In this document: positions 6,967-15,269 of the stretch, piece by piece | Numbering within the stretch: the first letter of the stretch is position 1 | Layout: every line of letters starts with the position of its first letter | Assembly: GCA_040880405.1 (NCBI GenBank) | Contig: JBBDIM010000076.1 | Location: forward strand, 1-34,505 | Direction of reading: 5' to 3' | Source: JBBDIM01 sp040880405 | GTDB taxonomy: Bacteria; Planctomycetota; Planctomycetia; Pirellulales; Pirellulaceae | DNA: 34,505 nt | Position numbers and translations under genes: made by a program | The notes under the pieces: generated by a model | What the model was told of the DNA's origin: nothing | The model's database searches: none | Seen by the model: the letters and a program-made list of their open reading frames with translations, nothing else

Positions 6967-8103
6967 ATGTCCGATTTCCTACTTGATCCTGATGTCATCT
7001 TCCTGAACCATGGTTCGTTTGGAGCCTGCCCCCGGCCGGTGTTCGACCAGTACCAAGCGTGGCAAAGGAAACTGGAGCGGCAGCCGGTCCGGTTTCTGCA
7101 GCGGGAACTGCCCGAACTGCTGGCGGAAGCTCGGCGCCAGGTGGCCGAGTATCTGGGCGCCCGTGCGACCGAGATTGTGTTTGTCCCCAACCCTACCTTT
7201 GCCGCAAACACAATCGCCCGCTCCCTTCCGCTTGGGCAGGGAGAGGAGGTTTTAATTTCCGACCACGAATATGGTGCCTGTCGTTTTGCGTTTCAATTTG
7301 CCGCCCAGAAGAAAGGGTTTCGCGTGGTGCAGCAGGCGATTCCCCTCCCGGTTGAGTCAGAAGAAGCGACTGTTGACGTCTTCTGGCAAGGGGTGACCCC
7401 CAACACGAAACTCATTTTCCTCAGCCACATCACGTCCCCCACTGCCTTGACGCTGCCGGTGCCCCAGATTTGTGCGCGGGCCCGTGACGCGGGAATTCTC
7501 ACGATGATCGACGGAGCCCACGCCCCGGGTCAAATCGATGTTGACCTCGCGAACATTGGGGCCGACTTCTATACGGCCACCTGCCACAAATGGATGTGCG
7601 CCCCGAAAGGCTCCGGCATCTTCTACGCCCGGGAAGACCGACAGCACTTGATCGAGCCCCTAGTGGTTGGCTGGGGCTGGGGCCCGGAAAAGACCTTCCA
7701 CCGAGATAACGAATTCCAGGAACATCACGAGTGGCTGGGCACGCACGATCCATCCGCCTACCTGACCGTCCCGGCCGCCATCGCCTGGGAAAAAGAAAAC
7801 ATCACGGCGGAAGTCCGCCAGCGATCCTGCGACCTGGCGCGATTGGCAGTCGAGCTGGCTTCGCAGCTCGATGGAATCGAACGGGTCCACCCCGATTCTT
7901 TCTATTGCCAAATGGGACTAATCGACATCACCTCCCGGCAAGTCGACGCTGCTGCTTTCAAGTCGTGGCTTTACGACACGCATCAAATCGAGGTACCGGT
8001 AATACGCTGGCACGACCGGACTTTCATTCGTGTCTCTACGCACGCGTACACGACGCAGGGTGATATCCACGCGCTGATCGGGGCGCTGCAAGAGATGGAG
8101 TAG
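6967..8103 (+). CDS. PLP-dependent class V aminotransferase, isopenicillin-N-epimerase-like
   Basis: 378 residues. The fold-type I PLP enzyme motifs are present: FLNHGSFG at 12-19, the cofactor-contacting IDGAHAPG with D182 and H185, and the Schiff-base Lys K208 in TATCHKWMCAPKGSG. The N-terminal LNHGSFG and the WVxG-like segment VVGWGWG are typical of CefD-like members of the class V group, which includes epimerases, desulfurases and kynureninase-like enzymes. The substrate is not predictable. It follows fhcC by 58 bases on the same strand and could be read through from it. Its 3' side holds three palindromic repeats. Confidence 0.88.
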   Translation: MSDFLLDPDVIFLNHGSFGACPRPVFDQYQAWQRKLERQPVRFLQRELPELLAEARRQVAEYLGARATEIVFVPNPTFAANTIARSLPLGQGEEVLISDHEYGACRFAFQFAAQKKGFRVVQQAIPLPVESEEATVDVFWQGVTPNTKLIFLSHITSPTALTLPVPQICARARDAGILTMIDGAHAPGQIDVDLANIGADFYTATCHKWMCAPKGSGIFYAREDRQHLIEPLVVGWGWGPEKTFHRDNEFQEHHEWLGTHDPSAYLTVPAAIAWEKENITAEVRQRSCDLARLAVELASQLDGIERVHPDSFYCQMGLIDITSRQVDAAAFKSWLYDTHQIEVPVIRWHDRTFIRVSTHAYTTQGDIHALIGALQEME

Positions 8104-8170
8104 TGCCGCGGACAAAGTTAGCTCATTCGGAGCAATGAATACAACCACGGTCCGCATGGCAAGGCTCGCG

Positions 8171-8251
8171 AAAAGGGGATGAGTTCAATTACAAAGTCAG
8201 CGGCGGCTTGCGCTGAGTCCGAGGTCCCAGTAATTGAACTTATCCCCTTTT
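8171..8251 (-). repeat. GGGGATRAGT palindromic repeat, copy 1
   Basis: An 81-bp imperfect hairpin. The 22-base arms at 8171-8192 and 8230-8251 match at 21 of 22 positions. The arm core is GGGGATRAGTTCAATTAC. Judged from the internal CCG-CTGACT-TTG near one arm, this copy lies in the opposite orientation to copies 2 and 3. It sits in the gap between converging genes and might act as a bidirectional transcript end. Confidence 0.85.
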
Positions 8252-8326
8252 AAACGCACCATCCTCGAAGGCAGAATTTTTTGGCAACCAGCTTGGTGCA
8301 TCGATTGGCCTGCGTAGCGAACGAAC

Positions 8327-8400
8327 GGGGATAAGTTCAATTACGGGTGCCGCGGCTGGAACTCCTATTCCTCCGACTCTTTGTAATTGAACTCATCCCC
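8327..8400 (+). repeat. GGGGATRAGT palindromic repeat, copy 2
   Basis: A 74-bp imperfect hairpin with 18-base arms at 8327-8344 and 8383-8400, matching at 17 of 18. The internal segment shares GCCGCGG and CCGACTC-TTG with copy 3 (25708-25781), so the whole unit, not just the arms, is conserved. Confidence 0.88.
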
Positions 8401-8429
8401 GTGGTGCCGCCACCGGCATACAGCCGGTC

Positions 8430-8464
8430 GTGTGGCACCGCCGGCCCAGCCGCCAGTGCCACAC
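8430..8464. repeat. GTGTGGCAC hairpin downstream of the DUF1080 gene
   Basis: A perfect 9-bp inverted repeat (8430-8438 with 8456-8464) with a GC-rich loop, next to a smaller CCGGC/GCCGG hairpin at about 8413-8427. It lies just past the stop of the minus-strand DUF1080 gene and could end its transcript. There is no T-run, so a classical terminator is not claimed. Confidence 0.5.
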
Positions 8465-8488
8465 TCCGCTGGTTTGCCTTTCTGCGAA

Positions 8489-9139
8489 TTACAGCTCCCG
8501 GATCTTGATATTCCGTAGCCAGAGCGGTAGGCCGTGGTCTTGGAAGGAGATGGTGCCGGTGGTCGGTTTGTCTTTTAGGCGGCCTTCGCCCAGTTTGGTT
8601 TTGTTGACCACTTCGCCGTTGAGTTTGATGACGATTTGGCGATCCTGGACGGTGATGTCGAAGCTGTTCCACTCGCCCGCTTTGTTGGCGGTGTTTTTGG
8701 TGGGGGGGATGCCGGGGATGATGCCGCCGGAATCGTGGTCGGTTAGCTTGGCGTCTTGGGCTTTGTCGCCACTGTCGTAGATTTGGACTTCGATCCCCGT
8801 CTTGACCGGCTCGGCGTTGTCTCCGACGTGGAAGTAGAAGCCGCTGTTCCCCTTGGGGGCCACTTTGTAGTCGAACTTAATTTGGAAGTTCTCGTACTTT
8901 TTCTCGCTCGCCAGGTAGGCGGAATGCCGAGACCAACCACTCTCGCCTGGGCGGGGCTTGAGCTCGACCACGCCGTCGTCGTCAATTAACCAGTTGCCGG
9001 TGGTGACCCAGTGTTTCTTTAGGTCGTTGCCTTCCAGCAAGTCGGTCCACTCGCCGGAATCTTCGGCGGCGGCCAGCGAGACGCAGCACAACAGGGCAAA
9101 GGGTATCGCAAACAGGGAAATCCGGGAAATGGATCGCAT
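8489..9139 (-). CDS. Secreted DUF1080 (3-keto-disaccharide hydrolase-like) protein
   Basis: 216 residues from ATG 9139. This start is preferred over an upstream in-frame one at 9220 because it begins a clean signal peptide (MRSISRISLFAIPFALLCC, cleavage likely after AAA near residue 24). The mature protein is a concanavalin-like beta sandwich of the DUF1080 family: FxxLLEGNDLKKHW-type opening, LASEKKYENFQIKFDYKV, GNSGFYFHV, GIEVQIYD, and GTISFQDHGLPLWLRNIKI at the end. The family is greatly expanded in planctomycetes and some members hydrolyse 3-keto-glycosides; the exact substrate here is unknown. It is monocistronic and convergent to the aminotransferase. Confidence 0.87.
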   Translation of the reverse strand: MRSISRISLFAIPFALLCCVSLAAAEDSGEWTDLLEGNDLKKHWVTTGNWLIDDDGVVELKPRPGESGWSRHSAYLASEKKYENFQIKFDYKVAPKGNSGFYFHVGDNAEPVKTGIEVQIYDSGDKAQDAKLTDHDSGGIIPGIPPTKNTANKAGEWNSFDITVQDRQIVIKLNGEVVNKTKLGEGRLKDKPTTGTISFQDHGLPLWLRNIKIREL

Positions 9140-9815
9140 GAGGAGGGACTCCAAGGTGGGTAGGCAACCGAAGCGGCCTGACCATCCGGCCGCATAATCC
9201 GTAAAGTCTAGCCGATCCAAGCGCCCAAAGCAAAACAGCCCCTGACTTTACTAACTGGCGCAAATGAACCCTTGGGGCAATCGGAGTGCCTATTCCCGAT
9301 TTAACGGGCAACCGGGAAATTTCGATGTTCGGGCCGCTCCCCGGTCGATACCTGTACTTAGCCACGGACGGGGTGAAGTTTTCTCATGGATGGGCGACGC
9401 AAATCCACATTTTGTTGGGACGGATGCAATGCCTGTCGAAATTCTCCACGCATCGCTTGGCGTGGCATTTATTGCTATTTGGGCGATGATTGGTCAAGTA
9501 ACTTTGGAGCGAAACTAACCGCGAGCGAAATCACCATCGGGAAGGCTCACTCTCCCAAATCCTTCGCCAGATAACCATTCGCTTGCGGGGCTTCCCCCTA
9601 CTTAGCCTTCGGGTCAACCTCGAGTTCCGCGACCACCGCGGATCTCGATTCAGGCGGTGCTGAACCGCTTTCTTAGGCCCCTTCTTCTTGCCGGTGTTCT
9701 CGGCCGCATCCGCTTGCCATCACTTGACACCACGACTGGACTCGTTTTTCCTAAGCGACTATCCTAGTTTTCTCTTATCCGCCCCCAATCCGCCCTCGCT
9801 TAGGATCTCCGCCTC
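9140..9815. other. Intergenic stretch without a supported gene
   Basis: Several short open frames exist but none has a recognisable motif, coding bias or ribosome-binding site. A short minus-strand peptide-like tail at about 9598-9675 is discussed as rejected. No repeat family seen elsewhere in the window occurs here. Confidence 0.5.
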
Positions 9816-10115
9816 ATGGCATCCGATCAATCCTCGCCCCCCGGCCAGGAGCCCCCGCCTCAGCGTCTCGTTCCCAAAGTCGCCTATTGGCGGCAAAACC
9901 TGTGCGTGATTGCGGTCCTGCTGACCATCTGGTTTTTTATCTCGTTCGGGTGCTCGGCCCTCTGGATTAAGACCCTCAATCAATTCACGATCGGCACCCT
10001 CCCACTCGGGTTTTGGATCGCACAGCAAGGCGGAATGTTTGTCTTTCTGGTCTTGGTCCTGACGTATGCCTTGGTGATGGATTTTCTGGACCGCAAACAT
10101 GGCGTGAGGGAGTAG
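9816..10115 (+). CDS. DUF4212 small subunit of a sodium/substrate symporter
   Basis: 99 residues with two hydrophobic segments at about 28-50 and 64-88. The sequence YWRQNLCVIAVLLTIWFFIS, then LPLGFWIAQQGGMFVFLVLV, then MDFLDRKHGV is a full match to the DUF4212 pattern. Such proteins are encoded directly before a VC_2705-type sodium:solute symporter and are thought to be its small subunit. The symporter starts eight bases downstream, so the two are an operon. The transported solute, probably a small carboxylate, is not shown by the sequence. Confidence 0.9.
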   Translation: MASDQSSPPGQEPPPQRLVPKVAYWRQNLCVIAVLLTIWFFISFGCSALWIKTLNQFTIGTLPLGFWIAQQGGMFVFLVLVLTYALVMDFLDRKHGVRE

Positions 10116-10123
10116 AAAAAACG

Positions 10124-11977
10124 ATGCTCGACTCCACACTCTTACCGTTTGCACTGACCACCGCTGGGGCGACGAGGGCTTGGACCTTCACCTTTGTCAC
10201 CATCACATTCTTGGTTTACCTGTACATCGGCTGGCGAAGCCGCGTCCGCGAATCGAGCGAGTTTTACGTCGCCGGACAAGGCGTGCCCGCGATCGCCAAC
10301 GGAGCCGCCACCGCCGCCGACTGGATGAGCGCCGCTTCGTTCATCAGCATGGCCGGGATCATCAGCGGGCTGGGCTCCGATGGCTCGGTTTACCTGTTGG
10401 GCTGGACCGGCGGTTATGTCCTTTTAGCCCTGCTGCTGGCCCCCTACCTCCGCAAATTCGGCCAATTTACCGTGCCGGACTTTGTTGCCAAGCGGTACTA
10501 CAGCGATACAGCCCGAGTGGTCGCGGCGCTCTGCGCGGTGTTTGTCTCCATCACCTACGTCGCCGGACAGATGCGGGGTGTAGGGATTGTGTTTGCGCGA
10601 TTTTTGGAAGTGCCGGTCGAGGTGGGGGTAGTCATCGGGATGGGGATCGTGGGGGTCTTCGCCGTGCTGGGTGGCATGAAGGGGATTACCTGGACCCAAG
10701 TGGTGCAGTACTTCGTGCTGATCGCCGCGTTTTTGATTCCGACCTTCGCGCTGTCGAACATGCTGACCGATAGCCCGGTGCCGCAAGTTGGGTTTGCGAC
10801 CGGCGATATCCACGAGCGCGTCAACCAGATTCACGAAGACCTGGGGTTCGCGGCCTATACCGACCCCTTCACCAACTACGAGCTCACCAACGTCATTTTG
10901 GTGATGTTTGCCCTGATGGCCGGCACCGCGGGGCTGCCGCATGTGATTGTGCGGTTTTACACGGTCGCCAATGTCCGCGCCGCGCGGTACAGCGCGTTTT
11001 GGGCCCTGCTGTTCATCGCCCTGCTGTACACCACCGCGCCGGTGTTGGCGTTGTTCGCGAGGTACAACATTTTGGACACGCTGGAAGGCGCGCAAATTGG
11101 TGCCCCGACCGAGGAAAATGGGCACACCATCTTTCCGCTGTCGCGCGTCGACGAGCAAGGCAGCGTGGTCCCGATCACGTGGGTCGAGACCTGGCAGAAA
11201 ACCGGCCTGGTTACCATCGACGACAAGAACGGGGACGGCATCCTTTCGATGCGGAAGGTCGATGGCGGCTACGCCGAGGTGACGATCAACAACGATATTT
11301 TGGTCCTCGCAACGCCTGAGATCGCGGAGCTACCCCCGTGGGTGATCGCGATTGTGGCGACCGGCGGACTGGCCGCCGCGCTGAGTACCGCGGCGGGTTT
11401 ATTGCTGGTGATTTCCAGTTCAATGGCCCACGATCTGTACATCCATTTCGTCGAACCCAACGCCAGTGAACCACGCCGCGTGCTCGTCGGCCGGATTATG
11501 ATTATCGCCGCCCTGGGGGTGGCGGGCTATTTCGGAATCGTGAATCCAGGGTTCGTGGCGGAGGTGGTGGCGTTTGCCTTTGGGCTAGCCGCGGCCAGCT
11601 TCTTCCCGGTGATTTTCCTGGGGATTTTTGACAAGCGGACCAACCGAGAAGGGGCGATCGCCGGGATGCTAACCGGGATCTCGTTCACCGCTTTCTACAT
11701 CCTGGCCTGCAAGTCCGACCGAATCATGCCGTTCCTGTTCAGCAGTCCGGTAATGGAGCCCTGGTTCAAATCGGAAACCTTCAGCGGCTTGCTTCCGGAG
11801 GGAATCGGCGCGATCGGGTGCCTCTTGAATTTCACGGTGGCAATCATCGTCAGCCGACTCACCCCGCCGCCACCGGACGAGATCCAAGACCTGGTAGAAA
11901 ACGTCCGCGTCCCCCGCGGCTCCCACGCCCCGGAATCGCATTTTGATGAAACAGACGCGGAGGCGGATAACCCGTGA
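10124..11977 (+). CDS. Sodium:solute symporter (SSS family, VC_2705-like subfamily)
   Basis: 617 residues from ATG 10124, with GAGGGAG eight to ten bases upstream. The longer in-frame start at 10013 lies inside the small-subunit gene and is rejected. At least eleven hydrophobic segments are visible. SSS features include ESSEFYVAGQGVPAIANGAATAADWMSAASF near 44-74 (Na-site region of TM1-TM2), GQMRGVGIVFARF near 148, and TAGLPHVIVRFYT near 268. An extramembrane loop of about 90 residues (315-405) holds DDKNGDGILS, an EF-hand-like calcium loop lacking the 12th-position Glu. The C-terminus is acidic and soluble. It converges on the AbiE toxin with only ten bases between. Confidence 0.92.
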   Translation: MLDSTLLPFALTTAGATRAWTFTFVTITFLVYLYIGWRSRVRESSEFYVAGQGVPAIANGAATAADWMSAASFISMAGIISGLGSDGSVYLLGWTGGYVLLALLLAPYLRKFGQFTVPDFVAKRYYSDTARVVAALCAVFVSITYVAGQMRGVGIVFARFLEVPVEVGVVIGMGIVGVFAVLGGMKGITWTQVVQYFVLIAAFLIPTFALSNMLTDSPVPQVGFATGDIHERVNQIHEDLGFAAYTDPFTNYELTNVILVMFALMAGTAGLPHVIVRFYTVANVRAARYSAFWALLFIALLYTTAPVLALFARYNILDTLEGAQIGAPTEENGHTIFPLSRVDEQGSVVPITWVETWQKTGLVTIDDKNGDGILSMRKVDGGYAEVTINNDILVLATPEIAELPPWVIAIVATGGLAAALSTAAGLLLVISSSMAHDLYIHFVEPNASEPRRVLVGRIMIIAALGVAGYFGIVNPGFVAEVVAFAFGLAAASFFPVIFLGIFDKRTNREGAIAGMLTGISFTAFYILACKSDRIMPFLFSSPVMEPWFKSETFSGLLPEGIGAIGCLLNFTVAIIVSRLTPPPPDEIQDLVENVRVPRGSHAPESHFDETDAEADNP

Positions 11978-11987
11978 TGCGGATTAT

Positions 11988-13010
11988 TCAACGCTGATTC
12001 ACTCGCTTTTCCGTGACGAGCAACACGTCGCAAATTTCGTCCCATGCCGGGGGCGTGCCGAAGATCATTTCTTGCATCGACTCATAGTCACGCGACACTT
12101 GATGCCGGGTGTCACGAGAGGGCAATAGGCGAATGGAACCAGGTACCGCGCTGTCGTAATTCGCCCAAGCGGACTTAAAGAACAATCGTTTATGGGCGAC
12201 AACGGCAAGCAATAATTCGGTTTGGCCGATCATTCCTTCTGAGTCCGCGGCATTGGCGAGTCGAAAGACGTCGTAGTAATGTCGGGACATCCGCTCGGGA
12301 AACGATTTCTCCGACGGCAGGTGATGCAGGGCATGCAGTATGGTCACCTTCTCCCAAAAGGTTCGAGACTTCGTGAGAACCACGACCTCAATTCCCCCCT
12401 CTCGAAAGAGATCTATAAACTCCTCGGCCGCGTAGGCGCGAACCGTCGCGATCTCAGTGGGCCAGTGATCCGACCTTGCTCCGATTTCAAGGCGAACGAC
12501 AGGGTGCAAATAAGGGGCAAGTTGAGTGGAAAACAGTTCCGCACGCGGATACTGAAACAAAACAACTTGAGGATCGAGTGGATCGATTTGTAGATTCCAA
12601 CGATGCTCGAACGCTCCTAACTCGTCTTGAATTGCCTGATACAACGCGGGCACCAGAGACCGCCTAACCGCCTCACGACACTTCAGGACCAATGCATCGA
12701 TCCGCTTCCGCGCCTGCTTGCCACTAGCAGCGACAAGTGGGTTCTCTTGGCCATAACCAAGATCCTCTCGATTCATGGAAAGATCGACATCTTCCGAGAA
12801 GCGATCGATGGCTCCGTATGCCTTGGAAAGGGATGTTCCTCCCTTGAAAATAAACCGATAAGGGCACCGCGAAGATGCGAACAACCGCTTCAGAATCCAG
12901 CACACCCAAAAGTCTTTCTCGACGATTTCTGTGGGTATGCCCTTCCGTCTAGCGGTTTCGCCAAAGAGGTCTCCCAGGTCGCGGGCGGACATTCTCGCGA
13001 CGTCATCCAT
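11988..13010 (-). CDS. AbiEii nucleotidyltransferase toxin (type IV toxin-antitoxin, second pair)
   Basis: 340 residues from ATG 13010. The upstream TTG at 13025 would add five residues, but the ATG gives the compact ATGGATGA overlap with the antitoxin stop (TGA at 13003-13005). The classical AbiEii motifs are visible: VEKDFWVCWIL at 30-40, FKGGTSLSKAYGAIDRFSED (55-74) with G57-G58-T59-S60 and D74-V-D76, and KSRTFWEKVTILHALHH later. Known AbiEii enzymes are GTP-binding or tRNA-modifying nucleotidyltransferase toxins acting in abortive infection. This pair is full-length and looks intact. Its base composition looks less GC-rich than the flanking genes, consistent with acquisition. Confidence 0.88.
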   Translation of the reverse strand: MDDVARMSARDLGDLFGETARRKGIPTEIVEKDFWVCWILKRLFASSRCPYRFIFKGGTSLSKAYGAIDRFSEDVDLSMNREDLGYGQENPLVAASGKQARKRIDALVLKCREAVRRSLVPALYQAIQDELGAFEHRWNLQIDPLDPQVVLFQYPRAELFSTQLAPYLHPVVRLEIGARSDHWPTEIATVRAYAAEEFIDLFREGGIEVVVLTKSRTFWEKVTILHALHHLPSEKSFPERMSRHYYDVFRLANAADSEGMIGQTELLLAVVAHKRLFFKSAWANYDSAVPGSIRLLPSRDTRHQVSRDYESMQEMIFGTPPAWDEICDVLLVTEKRVNQR

Positions 13011-13626
13011 GCGAGGCCACTTCAACTTCGGTAGCGATCTGCTTGGCCGCTTGGTGAATCCAGTCGCCTAAACCGCGGGCCAAGCGAAGAACCCGCTGTC
13101 GATCTTCCCTATTCAATCGGTGACGAAGATGACGGATTACTCGCTCATCTATTTGGTTCGGTCCCAAATAAATCAAGGCCTGGATCACAAGACTTGGCAA
13201 ATCCTCACCCAAAGAAACGTTCCTATTTGGCGTTCGCTTAAACTGGATGGTCTGGTTCCCGATCCGATAGTCGCGAGATACGCCGTCCGTCAGATAAACG
13301 ATCTGCCCTGGGACTTGAGTCGATAATCCCAACGCGTTCGCCGCCCAAGCGCCTGAAGGCCGAATGCGATTGCCACCCGAGCGAGCGATTGCATGAGCAA
13401 CCTGATCGTAGTCGGGACCCAACATTCCACCCAGCATCGCATTGAAACGGGGATAGTCGTAGATACCGCGACAAACGCGGCGAATCTGTCCCCGCGAGGT
13501 CAACTGAGAGAGAGCCTTGTCGACCGAAGCGCGCGAACCGATGTCCAGAAATTCCTTGCTGGAAAAAGCGGTGCCCTGTCCGCGCCGCTTTATTCGCTTA
13601 ACTATTTTATCTGAAACACTTTGCAT
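13003..13626 (-). CDS. AbiEi antitoxin/autoregulator (DUF6088-like, second pair)
   Basis: 207 residues from ATG 13626. The N-terminal third is a winged helix (FSSKEFLDIGSRASVDKALSQLTSRGQIRRVCRGIYDYPRF, residues about 21-60), the DNA-binding module of AbiEi-type antitoxins. The following GAWAANALGLSTQVPGQIVYLTDG and the basic IGNQTIQFKRTP are the conserved antitoxin core. The family represses its own promoter by cooperative binding to inverted repeats and neutralises the nucleotidyltransferase toxin. A perfect palindrome over the promoter (13635-13653) fits this. The gene overlaps the toxin gene by eight bases. Confidence 0.85.
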   Translation of the reverse strand: MQSVSDKIVKRIKRRGQGTAFSSKEFLDIGSRASVDKALSQLTSRGQIRRVCRGIYDYPRFNAMLGGMLGPDYDQVAHAIARSGGNRIRPSGAWAANALGLSTQVPGQIVYLTDGVSRDYRIGNQTIQFKRTPNRNVSLGEDLPSLVIQALIYLGPNQIDERVIRHLRHRLNREDRQRVLRLARGLGDWIHQAAKQIATEVEVASHG

Positions 13627-13634
13627 GGTATTAC

Positions 13635-13653
13635 TTCTGAATTTTATTCAGAA
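13635..13653. promoter_or_regulatory. Palindromic operator candidate of the second AbiE operon
   Basis: A perfect 8-bp inverted repeat, TTCTGAAT and ATTCAGAA with a TTT spacer. It begins at the edge of the -10 and covers the predicted transcription start, 8 bases before the antitoxin ATG. This is the expected place for an AbiEi repression site. Confidence 0.6.
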
Positions 13654-13681
13654 ATATACCTCGCAATCCAGACTAAGGCAA
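13653..13681 (-). promoter_or_regulatory. Sigma70 promoter of the second AbiE operon
   Basis: On the minus strand TTGCCT (13676-13681) and TATATT (13653-13658) are 17 bases apart. The leader to ATG 13626 would be about 20 bases. Confidence 0.5.
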
Positions 13682-13705
13682 GTTAATTTACAATCTCGTC
13701 AAAGC

Positions 13706-14767
13706 TTACCAGCAGCAGCCACAACGCTGGAGCGTGAACTGCCCAGAATCTTTGCAGCTCGTGTACCGGGCCGTGAAGCAGGTGCTGGTCGCTTCCGCGG
13801 TGAAGTGGAAGGTGCCGAACATCCGCCCCAGGTACTTGCTCCCGGCGAGATGGACGGTGTCCCCTTCGATCCCGGTGACGTGCAACGGCACCGAGTAGCG
13901 GAATGGCAGGATCCGGAAGAACCGGCCCTTGAAATGGGCACAGTAGGTGGTCTCGTCCACCTGGACCAGGCAAGCGGTGAGCGGGCCTTTGTGGCCGCTG
14001 CCGCAGCTATACCACGATCCGCTCCAGTTGCCCGCAAGGTCGATCATCTCGTACTGGGTGATCGGCTCGTCGACCGCAGGAGGGGCCGGGGCTTCCAAAG
14101 CGGGCGCTTCCAGCTCCGGTGCTTCCTCGGCGGGAGTTGGTGCCTCCGGCATTGGCTCGGGAGCGGGAGCGGGTTCCGCGGGCATTGGTGGCTCAGGAGC
14201 CTCTTCAACCGGAGCAGGCTCGGCGGGAGGAGCCGGCTCTTCCATCGGCGCTGGCTCCGCGGCGGGGGCTGGCTCCTCAGGGGCGGGTTGTTCCGGGGCG
14301 GGCTCTTCCGCCATCGGTTCCGCTGGCATCGGCTCTTCGGTCATCGGCTCGGAAGCCGCGGGCTCTGCCGGAGCTGGTTCTTCGACGGGCGCGTCCTCTG
14401 CAGGTGCATCCTCCGTCTCGGCGGACGGTTCAGGGGTCGGCTCCTCGGCTGGCTCTTCCATCGAGGCGGGCTCTTCCGCTGGGGCTTCTTCGGGAGAAGG
14501 GGCCTCCTCGGCGGGCGTTTCCTCCGCAGGCTGCTCAGGGGTTGGCTGTTCGGCGGGTGCTTCTGGTTCCGCCGGTGGCTCGACCTCAGGTGCGGCCTCT
14601 TCGGCGGCTGGTTCTTCAGGGACAGCCTCTTCAGAGGCGGGCTGCTCCACGGCATCGCTGTCTTGCATCGCGGCAAAGGTGGGGGCGATCAAGGCGACAG
14701 GGACGAGGGCGAGGGTTGCCCAAATCAGGAGTTGGCGGGGGTTCAAATTGGCCAGAATGTGGGTCAT
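13706..14767 (-). CDS. Secreted protein with long Pro/Glu/Ala-rich region and Cys-rich C-terminal domain
   Basis: 353 residues from ATG 14767. This start gives a signal peptide (MTHILANLNPRQLLIWATLALVP-type, cleavage after FAA near residue 33) and AGAGAG about nine bases upstream; a longer in-frame start at 15034 would bury it. Residues about 38-250 are low complexity, built from variants of EEPAPAEPAPEEP, and probably extended. The last 100 residues form a compact domain: DLAGNWSGSWYSCGSGHKG, TYCAHFKGRFFRILPFRY, GDTVHLAGSKYLGRMFGTF and a CGCCW end with at least seven Cys, suggesting a beta-rich, disulfide-stabilised module. I do not recognise a named family with known function; similar planctomycete exported proteins may exist. 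A wall or matrix role is a guess. Confidence 0.72.
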   Translation of the reverse strand: MTHILANLNPRQLLIWATLALVPVALIAPTFAAMQDSDAVEQPASEEAVPEEPAAEEAAPEVEPPAEPEAPAEQPTPEQPAEETPAEEAPSPEEAPAEEPASMEEPAEEPTPEPSAETEDAPAEDAPVEEPAPAEPAASEPMTEEPMPAEPMAEEPAPEQPAPEEPAPAAEPAPMEEPAPPAEPAPVEEAPEPPMPAEPAPAPEPMPEAPTPAEEAPELEAPALEAPAPPAVDEPITQYEMIDLAGNWSGSWYSCGSGHKGPLTACLVQVDETTYCAHFKGRFFRILPFRYSVPLHVTGIEGDTVHLAGSKYLGRMFGTFHFTAEATSTCFTARYTSCKDSGQFTLQRCGCCW

Positions 14768-14971
14768 GGCTTGACTCTCTCTCAACATCAGGTTCCAAAG
14801 ACATAGACGATCGAGCGGACCAGAAAAATCCGCGCACATCGCCAGTATACACCACTTGACCCAGCTTAACACAAGCTGCTCTCGATTTGTCACGTGGATA
14901 TTGGGCTGTGACCGGCAAAACCGGCATAAGGATCGTAAGAATGCGGGAGCAGATTGGCTAACTTGCTGGTC

Positions 14972-15005
14972 GGGTGCCATGCCCACGCCCTCCAACGTGG
15001 GCATG
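14972..15005 (+). repeat. CATGCCCACG hairpin repeat, copy 1
   Basis: Contains a perfect 10-bp inverted repeat (14978-14987 with 14996-15005, eight-base loop). The 34-base unit is an exact reverse complement of 15330-15363. Confidence 0.85.
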
Positions 15006-15073
15006 TTTTGGCGGGCGAGTTTTCCTCGGTTCACAAGCCGCTGGCGGCCCCCTCTAGCACCGGCGACGCCGAC

Positions 15074-15130
15074 TAATGGAACCGGAGAGGGCGTGCGGAC
15101 TTCCCGGAAGAGGCAGGATCATCTCACACT
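15074..15130 (+). repeat. 57-bp direct repeat, copy 1
   Basis: Aligns without gaps to 15270-15326 at 46 of 57 positions by hand count; the best-conserved block is TGGAACCGGAGA. No coding frame explains the conservation. Confidence 0.7.
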
Positions 15131-15269
15131 TCACCGGGCAACTCGCGCTGCTCCGCCATTATTCAATTTGCAATTGAAAAATGACAAATGAAAATTGCAA
15201 AATAAAAGCGTTATGGGCGCGAGCCCTCCCCGGTCTTTGGCGTGAAATTCACCCAATGGCAATGTCGCC

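Noticed and set aside
9598..9675. Minus-strand peptide tail resembling a protein C-terminus (ESRSAVVAELEVDPKAK then stop), with a Lys-rich segment in another frame upstream
   Set aside because: Could be a decayed gene end, but only about 25 residues lie between stops and no family is recognisable.
10013..10123. Longer N-terminus for the symporter
   Set aside because: It would lie within the DUF4212 gene in another frame and reads as Arg-rich nonsense; ATG 10124 has a ribosome-binding site and correct spacing.
13517..14806. Long plus-strand open frames giving Arg/Gly/Leu-rich or Gly/Ser/Ala-rich proteins
   Set aside because: They are antisense to the Pro/Glu/Ala repeat region; the low complexity keeps all frames free of stops. 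No signal, motif or start supports them.
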